Below, one piece after another: positions 52,486-64,000 of a DNA stretch of 64,000 nucleotides (position 1 is the first letter of the stretch; each line of letters starts with the position of its first letter). The notes beneath the pieces are model-generated. The model ran no database searches. It was not told where the DNA came from and saw only the letters and a program-made list of their open reading frames with translations. The DNA comes from Prosapia bicincta (lineage: Eukaryota; Arthropoda; Insecta; Hemiptera; Cercopidae). The translations under genes and the position numbers were made by a program. The DNA is taken from NCBI GenBank assembly GCA_036971475.1, contig JBAIZL010000001.1:74076271-74140270 (forward strand), read 5' to 3'.

Positions 52486-54192
52486 GCAATTCCCCCTCTT
52501 TAAATTTGATTTACTGCACCGTAGACATTGACACTAGAGTGGGACTTAGAATAGCTAATTAAATAAATCCCAGTCGAACTTTCCCAGAGTTCTCATCCCC
52601 TCCCTCCCACCCATTAAATCAATGTTTTCCCACGCGTGATTCAGTAAACACACCAACTGTATTTACTGTCAGATATCATTAATTAGCTTTGATAGTCCTT
52701 GTCTCGCAAAGAATTATTGACGAGTGGGCAGTGCCTAAACTGTTTTGTAAACCTGTCTATACACGATATACATTACGCCACTATCAAAAGTTGCTACAAA
52801 ATGCAAGATTTTAGTAATTTGATAAGGAGAGAAAGAAACTCAAATACCATGAACATGTATTTGTGTACTAGAAATTTTAGGTAAATGTGAAACTAGATTT
52901 CCAAGCTTTATGAAGGAAATTATTACAACTGTAACAATAAACAACTTCAGAATATTTGGCTAATCTACACAAAACTTGGCCCCACTTGTTATCGGAGAGT
53001 TCTTACTATATTTGTAGGCTGGCCTTGTATTTGCTTTACTTGAGAGTAATTTCGTTAAATGCCAAAAGCATGCAATAGCTCTTGATCTCAAAACAATTTA
53101 ATGTGATGTCAAAAATGGATGCAATTAGGTAGTTGTTCCGCTGAAAGCAATATATTTGAGGATGACAATGCTTCGATGAGATACAAGCAAAGCAACTCTG
53201 CGCCCATCGTTCTGTAAATCTCCTCGCAATAATTGACAGTTTGCGTCACCCCTTTCAAGTCTTCACCTCTATACACATAACTGACGTGCCTTGCCCGAAG
53301 CTTTCTATTTTACGTCATCCCACACTGACGCAAATATAATTGTAATACAAATATTTTTCCAACTGTAAATGCAAGTTTGTCTTTGCAAGTTTTGTGCATC
53401 CATCTGATCTATATATTCCACTCCACAACCCACTGAGTGCCTTTCATAGAAACATTGCAATAAACTGCAACTATACACCAGCTGTTTCCATTTGTACGTA
53501 ATATAGATGTAGGATTAGTAGGTAATACGTCCGCGTCAGTTGCGCGACTTGTTTGTGTCAATCATCTGGGACAAGCCAATGCCTCGTCACATTATACATC
53601 AAGATAGTTTCACAGAACTATGTAGGCTCAATATATGCATAGGTGAATGAGATACCAGGCAATATACTTGGGCCGAGGCATATTCAATGAGAGTCCAAAT
53701 AATATTTTTCTATGCGGAGACTAGTAAAACCTATTAGTTCACTTTGCACTTATTCATTGCCCATTTCTTCTGTAATGTTTAATAAATGTATTATAAATGT
53801 ACACGCTTGTATAGTATTTATAGATGTACTTTGTAAGCATTCTATTGCCTAAAGAGAGAGGCGTACTGATTGGTTGTGGTCCTTAAGCTATACAGAATAA
53901 TTATAAACAATAATAAATAATATTGCAACTAAGAATACATTACTAAAATTAAACTATGTAGGGGTGTAACTTGTTTACATTACGAAACTAGAGCTTTTAA
54001 TTTGAATTTACTCAACGCGTAAACCCTCACCAGCACTTCCCTCTGGAGTCTCCAGTTGTCCATGTTTTCACATTTTTTTGCAAAAAAAAAAACAAAGTAT
54101 TTAAAGCTATCTCCAATAGTTAAGATAGCTGCTTTAGAGCAGAGAAGATGATTTTCCCCTCTATCGATATATAAATATAAATAAATAAAAAA

Positions 54193-54196
<4 letters not shown>
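52486..54196. other. unrecognised sequence
   Basis: No gene or repeat recognised; the 61-aa plus frame at 52699-52884 lacks motifs. Confidence 0.4.
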
Positions 54197-54254
<58 letters not shown>

Positions 54255-54355
54255 CTATTAATATTACTTGTAAATAGTGTTTTCAACCACTAAGTGCAAT
54301 AATTTTACCTTATGTGATGAGGCTCCTTTCGGTCACTTGACCGTTGTCGAATCAC

Positions 54356-54386
<31 letters not shown>

Positions 54387-54387
54387 C
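54197..54387 (-). mobile_element. PLE-1-type 3' end fragment inside a (TA)n array (PLE-3)
   Basis: TA tracts at 54197-54253 and 54359-54387 flank a 105-bp segment that is the reverse complement of 41309-41418, including the hairpin GGTC-ACTT-GACC (54331-54342) and TTTC at 54327-54330 (GAAA on minus). It is a severely 5'-truncated copy. Confidence 0.85.
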
Positions 54388-55433
54388 CAGTAATTAAGTT
54401 AATCAAAAGTGAGTGATTAAGTAAACTTCAGACGCAATTTATAAAATTATAGGAATTATATTGAACGATTTGTAGAATTAATCAGCATCAGCTTCCCAAT
54501 TATTGATGTTGGGTACTGAACAGTAAGCCAATTGTTATTAAGGTTCTGTAATTAATTATATATTTCTTAATTGTATCGAACAATAAATTTGAGTTTAAGG
54601 AACAGTCCGAGATACGGCGTATAATGACAGTAAAATCCGAGACCTGTAGCAAGATCGATAATTAGACAAATCTATACGATATTGAACTCTGCAATTTTAT
54701 TTAGTATTTACATATACCATATTTCCACGAAATCCGTTCTATGCTTTCGCTTTAATTTTCTTTCTTATTTCACAAAACTGGATCCAAGCAACTAGTGTAG
54801 AAAATGTCCTACAGACTATCCACTGCCTAGAGAACTTGTTTAATATATTTAACTACGGATCTATTTGAAATTTATACTAAATACTATATTTGGGAGGTTA
54901 TTTCAAGACTTATAGCTATTATAATGTAACATATCGTCAGTTTCCAATCAAAGGAATATTGCACTCTATTAAATTTAATGTAATAAACTTAAATCAATGT
55001 AATAAAAGTAAAACATATAAATAATCATATTTTTTTGCTGTTTGTGTAAAGGTTGGTTCACCTGAAATCCTGTAATAAAACATATAAAAAGGAAAAAGAA
55101 GATTAAATTGTAAAATTTTGCAAATAAAAGTTAACTAATAACCTATTTTCCATGCTTAGTGTAGATATATATAGTAAGCAGTTATCCACTTGCAATAACA
55201 AACACTTAGTCTATCTATTTCTAGTGATGGCTGTTTTAGTAAAACCAAGCGGATCGTACCAGACTGAATAAAGGGCAGATATTTAGGTTTGTCTGTATGT
55301 TGTAACTACTCTTTGTTGTTTGTATGTATGACGTAACTGAAAGCTTTACATATCATACCGACTGTTTGCACTTTCGGTATATACACAGTGTACTTACTGT
55401 TCCGTGTGTACGATGCAAAGCTCAGCGTTCATT
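54388..55433. other. unrecognised AT-rich sequence
   Basis: No gene or repeat recognised. Confidence 0.4.
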
Positions 55434-57060
55434 GTGTAAATGTGGAGGTATGTAAGTCTACTTGATTTTAAGTGTTGGGAAACCGGGTTGACAACTAACT
55501 ATGGAGGTACATAGGTCTACTTGATTGTAAGCGTTGGGAATCTGGGTTGACAACTAACTGTGGAGGTACGTAAGTCTACTTGATTGTAAGTGTTGGGAAA
55601 CCGGGTTGACAACTAACTGTGGAGGTACGTAGGTCTACTTGATTGTAAGTGTTGTGAAACCGGGTTGACAACTAACTGTGGAGGTACGTAGATCTACTTG
55701 ATTGTAAGTGTTGGGAAACCGGGTTGCCAACTAACTATGGAGGTACATAGGTCTACTTGATTGTAAGTGTTGGGAAACCGGGTTGACATCTAACTGTGGA
55801 GGTACGTAAGTCTACATGATTGTAAGTGTTGGGAAACCGGGTTGCCAACTAACTATGGAGGTACATAGGTCTACTTGATTGTAAGTGTTGGGAAACCGGG
55901 TTGACATCTAACTGTGGAGGTACGTAAGTCTACTTGATTGTAAGTGTTGGGAAACCGGGTTGCCAACTAACTATGGAGGTACATAGGTCTACTTGATTGT
56001 AAGTGTTGGGAAACCGGGTTGACATCTAACTGTGGAGGTACGTAAGTCTACTTGATTGTAAGTGTTGGGAAACCGGGTTGACAACTAACTGTGGAGGTAC
56101 GTAAGTCTACTTGATTGTAAGCGTTGAGAAACCGGCTTGACTACTAACTGTGGAGGTACGTAAGTCTACTTGATTGTAAGCGTTGGGAAACCGGGTTGAC
56201 AACTAACTGTGGAGGTACGTAAATCTACTTGATTGTAAGTGTTGAGAAACCGGGTTGACAACTAACTATGGAGGTACGTAGGTCTACTTGATTGTAAGCG
56301 TTGAGAAACCGGGTTGACAACTAACTGTGGAGGTACGTAAGTCTACTTGATTGTAAATGTAGGGAAACCGGGTTGACAACTAACTGTGGAGGTACGTAGG
56401 TCTACTTGATTGTAAGTGTTGAGAAACCTGGTTGACAACTAACTGTGGAGGTACGTAGGTCTAGTTGATTGTAAGTGTTGAGAAACCGGGTTGACAACTA
56501 ACTGTGGAGGTACGTAGTCTACTTGATTGTAAGTGTTGAGAAACCATGTTGACAACTAACTGTGGAGGTACGTAGGTCTACTTGATTGTAAGTGTTGGGA
56601 AACAGGGTTGATAACTAACTGTAGAGGTACGTAGGTCTACTTGATTGTAAACGTTGGGAAACCGGGTTAACAACTAACTGTGGAGGTACGTAGGTCTACT
56701 TGATTGTAAGTGTTGAGAAACCGGGTTGACAACTAACTGTGGAGGTACGTAGTCTACTTGATTGTAAGTGTTGAGAAACCATGTTGAAAACTAACTGTGG
56801 AGGTACGTAGGTATACTTGATTGTAAGTGTTGAGAAACCGGGTTGACAACTAACTGTGGAGGTACATAGGTCTACTTGATTGTAAATGTTGGGAAACCGG
56901 GTTAACAACTAACTGTGAAAGTACGTAGGTCTACTTGATTGTAAGTGTTGACAAACCGGGTGGACAACTAACTGTGGAGGTACGTAAGTCTACTTGATTG
57001 TAAGTGTTGGGAAACCGGGTTGACAACTAACTGTGGAGGTACGTAGGTCTACTTGATTGT
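55434..57060. repeat. 59-bp satellite array, about 27 units
   Basis: The unit contains 'tggaggtacgtaggtctac', 'ttgattgtaagtgtt', 'gaaaccgggttgacaac' and 'taactg'. Around 55730-56040 two variants alternate (acatagg / acgtaag), giving a 118-bp higher-order period. The last unit is fused to block C. Confidence 0.95.
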
Positions 57061-57079
57061 AATGGTATTAAATCAAGGT

Positions 57080-58740
57080 CTAATAATGGTATTAAATCAT
57101 ATCAATTTTAAAACATAAACAATAGTAGTAGCTTTTGAAGCGCAGTAAGTAAAAGTAAGTAACTGGATACAATCCTATCAGTGTAATGTAGCGAAAGTGC
57201 AAGTAACAGGGAATAAAAACCGTAAAAGAAGGCATTTCCACGCAACGTCAAAAAGAGATTTTCAGTGTGATGGGTGGGGCGGGGGATGTCTCCTACCGAG
57301 TGGTGCCCTGACAAAGTTTTAGTGTTTTACAATATGGTGACAACAGGTAAATCAAATATGTCGTCATAATTATTTTAAATGTGATATATATATACAACCG
57401 TTAATCACTAATAACACAAACACACACACACACACATAACCTACATACATACATATATTCATATAATGAAGATTTCAGGGTTCCCTTCAATCAGAATCGG
57501 CGCTTCTTCAAGTTATATGAGGATTTAACATACTATAGGCTCGGACTCCTGAGCAATCTAAACTATATATTTGCTATGTGGAAGTAGGTCTTTCATAAAA
57601 TAAATCAAGTTATTACAAATTTCAACATTTTATACATCATATTTTCTTTATAAATTGAAGTGGTAAAACGTTCATTAAATTTAAGACGCATAAAAATACC
57701 AACTGTTTTATTATCTTCTAATTGTCACAAAATTACTGAAATTTGTCGCCATACAGCTTCTCCCAAAGGACAAGATGGTGGACGTTAAAATGTATCAGGA
57801 ATTGTCTGATGAGGCAGTTTTGTTGCGAAGTTTATTTCGTTATAAATAGCTTTCTTTATTTGAGCGGAGATATTTTGCATTTTATGGTTTAGGTTATACA
57901 GAAACTGATGGAAAAAACTAAAAAACTTTATTAGTTTCTCCCAAATGCTGAAACGTTTATTTATGTTGGCTATTTAATGTTTTATTTAAAATAATATATA
58001 TGGGTTAATATAATGGATACCTAACCACAAAGGGCCAACTGTGCATAGAAAGGGGTTTGTTATAACCTATAAATGATAAAAATAGCAAAACAGAAGAAGA
58101 ATAAAAAATTAATGTTTTTATATTTAAAGAATTGTAACGAAATACAAAACTTACCTGTGATGCAGACAAAAGGAAACAAAATCTTGAACGGTTCCAATAT
58201 ATTGTGGGTTCCCTAACAGTGTGATGTAGCCACCAGTACAAATAACAGTATAGAAAAAGATTTAAGGAAACGCTTTTAAACACAATGTTCTCCTTTTCCA
58301 CCCGACATTGAGGTTTCGGTGTGCCCTGGGGAGGCCTGTATATATACCTATATTCTATATATCTTTTAGAGTTTTTTTTTGAAAATACGTTTTTCACTAA
58401 ACGCACACAGTACTATCCTGAGCACAGGTTTATAACCATTCGTTATCATTAGTCTTCGGTGACTTGAATCCATGATAGCTACGGGAGACCCGGGCAAAGT
58501 GCATAACTCTTTTTTTAAACGGCTGCCAACTCTTGAATTAAGTTAAAAAAAATTTGTGATGGTGTTAAATTTCATACATCAACTATTAAAGAGAAAATAG
58601 TTATTACCAAAACTATAAAAAGCAGGGATGTAAAAAATTCATTTATACATAAATGTCAATTAGTCACTTAGTCTAGGTACCATGGACAAATTGAATAATG
58701 TAACCCAGGCAAAGCGGTGTTTGTACTCATCTACCTGCTT
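57080..58740 (+). repeat. repeat block C (third copy of block A right part)
   Basis: Matches 17797-20040 with two main deletions: about 140 bp near 57309 and about 430 bp near 58436. A 133-aa minus frame at 58005-58406 has no open equivalent in block A and no motif, so it is not counted as a gene. Confidence 0.88.
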
Positions 58741-60819
58741 CATTAAATTCACCACTGTACACACTTCCAAGTGTGTAGCCCATTTTAAACTTTCATCGCA
58801 AAACAGTCGACCCATCTACATAGAGCTTTAGAAAGGAAAACAAACTCTGCGCAGGCCTTGAAGCTGGGCCAAAAGTGTTTCGAAAAATCCCATGTAATAT
58901 GATCACACATTATGTGTTCGTTATGCAACACAGAGCTACTGCGGAAAGGTCAGGGGGGTGGGATGCAGTGGCTCTGACATTAAAACAAACTTTGCTCCCC
59001 GCCTGCCTTATTAATTAGTGTTGCACTGACAAATAAATCAGAGCTCTGTCGTTATGTTCTGAGATCAATTTTACTTTGGATAGGAACTGTTTCACACGGT
59101 CGTTTTAATTGGCTGTAGCCTTACTAACTGAGAAAAGCTTTGTGCTTGACCTTTTGCATCGTTACGTTTTTGTGTTACTTCTCTTATTGGCTAGTTTCAG
59201 TAATATTATGTTGATGTATTTGCAACGGGTTTAAGGTTTATTTTATAATGCAGCAGACGATATAATCATACGTTTAGTTCGTTCCTAATATTTAATCAAA
59301 TCTTTTTTCCATAAAATCACTTCAGGTTATAAAACTTTTGAATTCTGTACATTTGTAATGACAAGAAGAATGGAGTTGGGATAAATAACTATTATATTAC
59401 ATTTAAAACATCTATGTAAGAGGATAACCATATATAAATATCGTTTATTTTATAAGATATTTCTTCAAATTAGGCCTACAATTTACACTTATTAGCCCGG
59501 TATCTTTTTCAACGAAGGCCGCCTGAGTTCAAATATAACCAGTTGTTTACCATAAAACCATTTTATGTCCTAAATGGAACTTACTTTTTACCAGTCAAAT
59601 ACAAACAGCCCGGATCCAGTATCCAACATACAGCCTATTTCAAAGAAGTTTTAAAAATCAAGGAGCATCACCAAAACCACTCTTTTAACTGACAATTTTT
59701 AGGTTGGTCTACTGTGAATGCCATTTCCTAAAATGAGACGCACAGTAGGATTCTAAATATAAAATTATTAGTAGGCTATGCCTATTTTGTACAATGTTAT
59801 TCCCAGTGAATAAATATTAAATGTTTTTCTTTTTTATTAATTAATTTTTATTATATAATAGACTTTTTAAAATTATCCAAAAAAAAAATAATATAGATGT
59901 CTAATAAATATTAATACCTAAATAATAACAAACAAATTTGAATAATATAAATTAAGGAACAATATATTTTTAAAAATAAATAATCTATGCCTCTCCAGGA
60001 TTCACTTCACATTCTGTGGAACAGAAAATAACCTCAAGGCTACTAGTGTCGCAGAATTGATCTGAAGACCTCTTTGAAGTTATTGTTAACTTAAACTGAA
60101 ACCTATTGCACTGCAGAGTCTCTTTGTAATTGCATAAATTACTTCAACCAAACTTTTACTCTTATGTCTCTAAGTAACAATTTGGCCGTTTCGGTTAAAT
60201 GATATTTTATCAATATCTCCTATTATTGAATAATTGGTAAACATAGTTAAATTAATTAGGTTTCCAAAATTAAAGGCAGTAAAAGTACAAATGAGACAAC
60301 TTTATGGATAATTAAACTAAACTTTTTACTATTACATTCCAAAAACGTCTCAGCTGATACTATAAACAAAACTGTGATTAAATTAAAAGTAAGAGAGAGA
60401 CAGCGAATAAATATATCTTGTATTACCAATTTCTGGAGTGTTGTAAAACTATGTAAAACTCTGAAGCAGAAATTAACTCACAGAATAACTACGAGTTTAT
60501 GGGTAGAAATTACCAGTAAAATTTTTCATGACCGTAAAGTGAGTTTATTGTTGTAAAATAACAGATGCCATTAGAAAGTTTGCGCAATCAAAGGTACCTT
60601 TTAGTTTGTAGCAAATAGACAATAAACCAGCGACTCAAACGCCCTCTTTAGGGGCTCGCACTTTGATGCGTTACTTCAGGTAAAAAGTGTTTTATGTTGA
60701 TGCTATTTTCCTCTCATAAACAGATTTAGTTTCCATATTAAAACGGAAATCCAAGTGCAATCATTGTTGAGAGATCGTAAGAGAAGACAACTCCTGATTA
60801 AATTACGTGAAATAATTCA

Positions 60820-60980
60820 TTGAATCCATTGGATTAGTGGTTCAATCCTATAATGGGGTCCCGAATCCGAGCTGAAGTAAAATCCCACATCCCTAGGGAA
60901 ACATTACGGGTAGTCCAGTGTAATTGCATTCCCACAGGAAAGGAGATATTAAACGCCTCCGGGTTAGGGTAAAGCAAGCA
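60820..60980 (+). mobile_element. candidate tRNA-derived SINE, copy 2
   Basis: Same A- and B-box-like stretches as copy 1 (60830-60840 and 60857-60868). The ATT/TAG tail of copy 1 is missing, removed between two 'aagcatta' repeats. Confidence 0.4.
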
Positions 60981-61461
60981 TTATGTATGCTACAATATGG
61001 AATTGTAAAAATACAGCGTATTTCTTCGTTATTACATACAACAAACCTGGCGATACTAAGCCGCAACGCTATTTACATAAAAGTAGAGACCTATAGAGAC
61101 ATATCATCTCTGTAATGATACGCATGTGCTGATCACTTCATTCGATGTGTGTGTACTGAAACCAAATCCAAGCAATGGGTTGTTTCCTCAAAGAAAACCT
61201 GGCTGTGTTGTGAAAGACTTACTGGAGGAAATAAATAATGGAAGTACACAGCGCAGAGTTCACATTAATGTCAAAGCTGAGGCAAGCTCCTAAACCTTTC
61301 ATTCGGCAAACACAGAAAGCAACTTAGTGGGGATAAACTGACGCTCAAAGTTTCTTCTGTGAAAACAATTTCTCTAAGGGCCGGAGAGGATTTATTTACC
61401 GCTTTTTTCTACGAAAAATATAGGCATATGATTTTTACGTTTAACTTTATTATTTTGACTT

Positions 61462-61463
<2 letters not shown>

Positions 61464-61537
<74 letters not shown>
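61464..61537. repeat. (TA)n microsatellite, about 74 bp
   Basis: Counterpart of 6224-6269, but longer. Confidence 0.95.
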
Positions 61538-61539
<2 letters not shown>

Positions 61540-62037
61540 GGTATTTCCAAATACAAATTGCAATACGCAGAAGGGGGTTGAGATCCTTAAGGCCTTGATT
61601 TCGTTACTCTATTCCTTCCATTGCTGCACCTTTCAGAGTCCTCGGGTGCTCGTACACCTCAACCCGTTCATAATTTATTGGTTATTTTGGTACAAATTTT
61701 GAATAAAACTTTTAATAAATAGTATTCTCTAAGTTTTTGATGGGCTCAAATTTAAAAAAGATTTTGGTAGACGTAAGTCAGTGACGTAACATTAGGTTAA
61801 AAGCGATATTTTTGAATTCCTTCAATTAGTTCACAATCTTGTTATAATTAAATTTTAGTTATAATACTATATGGGATATATAATTATTGGGATAAACACT
61901 CTTCTCAAAAGGGGCAATGTATGTAATAGTTGTTTTTACCATTTGGCCTAAAATATGTGATAAAATATCGTTTCATAAAATATCTGATTATATACAATAT
62001 CAAGAGTACAGTGATACAATATATTACAATGAAAATC

Positions 62038-62139
62038 TTGGAAAGAACCCCAATACCACAAAAATAATCAAAAAGAAGCGTTTAATCTTAAGTAACTGTG
62101 TTTTATTTGTTATTTTTGTGGTATTTGGGTTCTTTCCAA
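62038..62139. repeat. inverted repeat (31-nt arms, 40-nt loop), copy 2
   Basis: Arms 62038-62068 and 62109-62139 pair at about 29 of 31 positions, better than in copy 1. Confidence 0.87.
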
Positions 62140-62485
62140 TATATTCATTGAAATCTGATTATATGTTTTAGGTTAGGTTTTAGAATAGCAGTTTTAACGC
62201 ATAGTTAATGATACTTTATTTATATAAATTGGAAATATTGAATACAAATGACTAAAGTAAAATTTGTATTGTAGACCTAAGTCGTAATTGTTTTTAAACA
62301 AGTTTTGTTTATATTACTTGTAATGGGTAAAACTTGTCACAGAATTAAATCTACTCAAGGTTTTACCCTTAAGAATGTAGCCGAGCTGGAGATGAAGAAG
62401 GGTGAAGATAACTCCCCAGTTCAAGGTGTCCCATAACACGTAACGTGTAGCATCCTTTTATTTTCTGTTTCTCCTTCTATGGCTA

Positions 62486-63900
62486 CTAACCGGCGTGTTC
62501 CTTAGAATCCTCAATGAGCCTTCGCCAGGTAGATCGATCCTGTGCTGCTACTTTCCAGTTCCCCAGCAAGGTTGTGGCAATCTGAGCACCGGATCCCATC
62601 CATCTAAGTCCAGAATGTCTTTTTTCTCAAATTGTAGATAGTTACATTTAGTAGGCTTTTAGGTACATCATACTCCTCTATCCGGGCCACATGTCCTGCC
62701 CAGCGCTGTCTTCCAATTCTTATTACTTTCCCCATATTAGATATAAAAACTCATAATTTTTTCTCCTTCTCCACTGTCCACCAACATCCAGAGCCAATAT
62801 TACTCCTAAGGAGATAGCCAATTTGATTTCATAATTCCTCGTTACTCCCCATGCCCAGGTTTGGTCGTCTTTAATATCTGATTTCTGTGCGTTCATTTCC
62901 AGTGCGAGGTTGAAATGTAAACACAACTAGACGTCTCCTTGTCAGGAATTTCGGGGGAGAGAGGTCACACTGGACCTTGATCAGGCGTATCACACCTTAA
63001 TAAAGCTATAAAACTAGACGGAGTCCCGAGACTTTCTAATGCGCCTTATTTCTTGAGTCTCTTTATGCTGTCATTTGGAGACTTGAAGTCTATGAATTAT
63101 GCTAATAATCTTATACTTAATAGCTTTCTTTAGGTTGAATCTTAGACTGAAGATTTGGTCAGACTTCGCCATTTTAAAACCAGGAAGCTTGCTATTTTCC
63201 TAATTTGTGTTCAATAAATAGAATATTTCAGAGGATTTGATATGTACACTGTAAAAGTATGATGAATGTAATTGCTGCATTTCAGAACATTGCCATTTTT
63301 ATGTAGCTGACAAATTACTCATTTCTTCCACTTATGGGGATATTTTCTTCAGTCCAGATTGTAAAGATTAGGCCATACAACTCTCTATGGAGTGCATATT
63401 TTTAGGAGTTCTACTGGGATTCCATCCTCCAGGAGCCTTACATTTCTTCATCTTTTCAATAGCCTGACTGACATCTTCGAGTTCGACACACCAATAATTA
63501 ACGTTTTTTTCTATTTTACTTACTTTAATTATGGAAGCTAGTTTTGCCAATTGTTGGCCAGTATAATTCCTTTTCCTTTTTTTGGCATTCAAGTCTCCAA
63601 GAATTCCCCTAACGTCACTCCCAGGGCAATCCTCATTATTGTACCTTGTTCATTGTACCTTGTTCCAAATATATCTTACCTTGGACGGCATCTGTAGTAC
63701 ACCGTATGCTATTTTCTTCCAGAACTCCATTGCGGATCCATCTGACTTCCTGAATTTCAGCTATGCCAACTCTTCAATGGCCAATTTGTTCTATGAGACG
63801 CCACGCCGGACCATCCCCAGTCTGTGTACTGATAGAACGTTCTATAATTCAACGGTAATGTCCTTTTTGCGAATCCAGTGTTTTTTCCTTAAGGACTGTC
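62486..63900 (-). pseudogene. decayed non-LTR retrotransposon (RTE/CR1-like LINE), copy 2
   Basis: Same broken element as 7999-9590. Minus frames give KMKKCKAPGGWNP (within 63368-63592), FNLALEMNAQKSDIKD (62850-62926) and the RWAGHVARI and WRSTYLA-type tail region. About 170 bp of the endonuclease part present in copy 1 is missing near 63635. The region expected to hold YADD is absent here as well, so it was lost before the duplication. Inactive. Confidence 0.8.
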
Positions 63901-64000
63901 CGGCTACATCTCATTGAGGCTTACAAATGGTTTTTTAAAGGGTGGGGGAGCCGGCCAAATGCCCAACACCCATCCTTTCTCGACCTAAGCAGCTCAACAA

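Larger units (their letters stand above)
58871..64000 (+). repeat. segmental duplication, copy 2 (continues beyond the window)
   Basis: Same order and orientation as 3513-9690. It still matches at the last base. The 60-aa frames at 5084-5266 and 60374-60556 are identical, which reflects recent duplication rather than coding. Repeat R copy 3 is at 59343-60000. Confidence 0.92.

Noticed and set aside
55434..57060. Regular repeats suggesting a CRISPR array
   Set aside because: The units are contiguous 59-bp satellites without unique spacers; the same holds for the 190-bp and 145-bp arrays, and the context is eukaryotic.
58005..58406. 133-aa minus-strand frame in block C
   Set aside because: The homologous region of block A is not open and no motif is visible.

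Overview
The window looks like repeat-rich, AT-rich intergenic DNA from an animal, most likely an insect with a repeat-laden genome. This is inferred from the TE types (Ty3/gypsy LTR element, Penelope-like elements with GIY-YIG endonuclease, an RTE/CR1-like LINE), the long CA/GT and TA microsatellites, and several satellite arrays. I see no intact host protein-coding gene, tRNA, rRNA or CRISPR array. Almost all recognisable coding sequence is decayed transposable-element sequence.

Layout. 290-1075 is a CA-rich minisatellite. 3513-9690 is copy 1 of a large segmental duplication whose copy 2 fills 58871-64000 in the same orientation about 55.4 kb away. Each copy carries a decayed LINE on the minus strand, a tRNA-SINE-like segment, a TA microsatellite and a roughly 31-bp-arm inverted repeat. 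10357-20040 (block A) and 19742-34485 (block B) are related repeat blocks, and 57080-58740 is a third, shorter copy (block C). Block A holds a solo LTR (11551-15350) sitting inside a GT/GA minisatellite. Block B holds a Ty3/gypsy element on the minus strand (22434-33392): one complete, unusually long LTR of about 3.56 kb, a 7.3-kb internal region with broken gag, protease, RT, RNase H and integrase, and a second LTR truncated to about 123 bp.

34500-45500 is mostly unrecognised AT-rich DNA with a 190-bp tandem array (35613-36165), a long CA array (39302-39588), a Penelope-like fragment (40772-41418) and fragments of dispersed repeats. 45518-49005 is a satellite of about 24 units of 145 bp. 51423-52459 is a second Penelope-like fragment of a different subfamily, and 54254-54358 is a short inverted third fragment. 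55434-57060 is a 59-bp satellite of about 27 units, fused directly to block C.

The most interesting signals are: a gypsy family with 3.5-3.8 kb LTRs carrying a stem-loop whose stem co-varies between two divergent LTRs; GT minisatellites as the landing site of both LTRs; three Penelope-like 3' ends that each run into a (TA)n tract and share a short hairpin followed by GAAA, reminiscent of hammerhead ribozymes; and the duplicated inverted repeat that pairs better in one copy than in the other. Coordinates of repeat boundaries are by eye and may be off by tens of bases; no alignments or searches were run.
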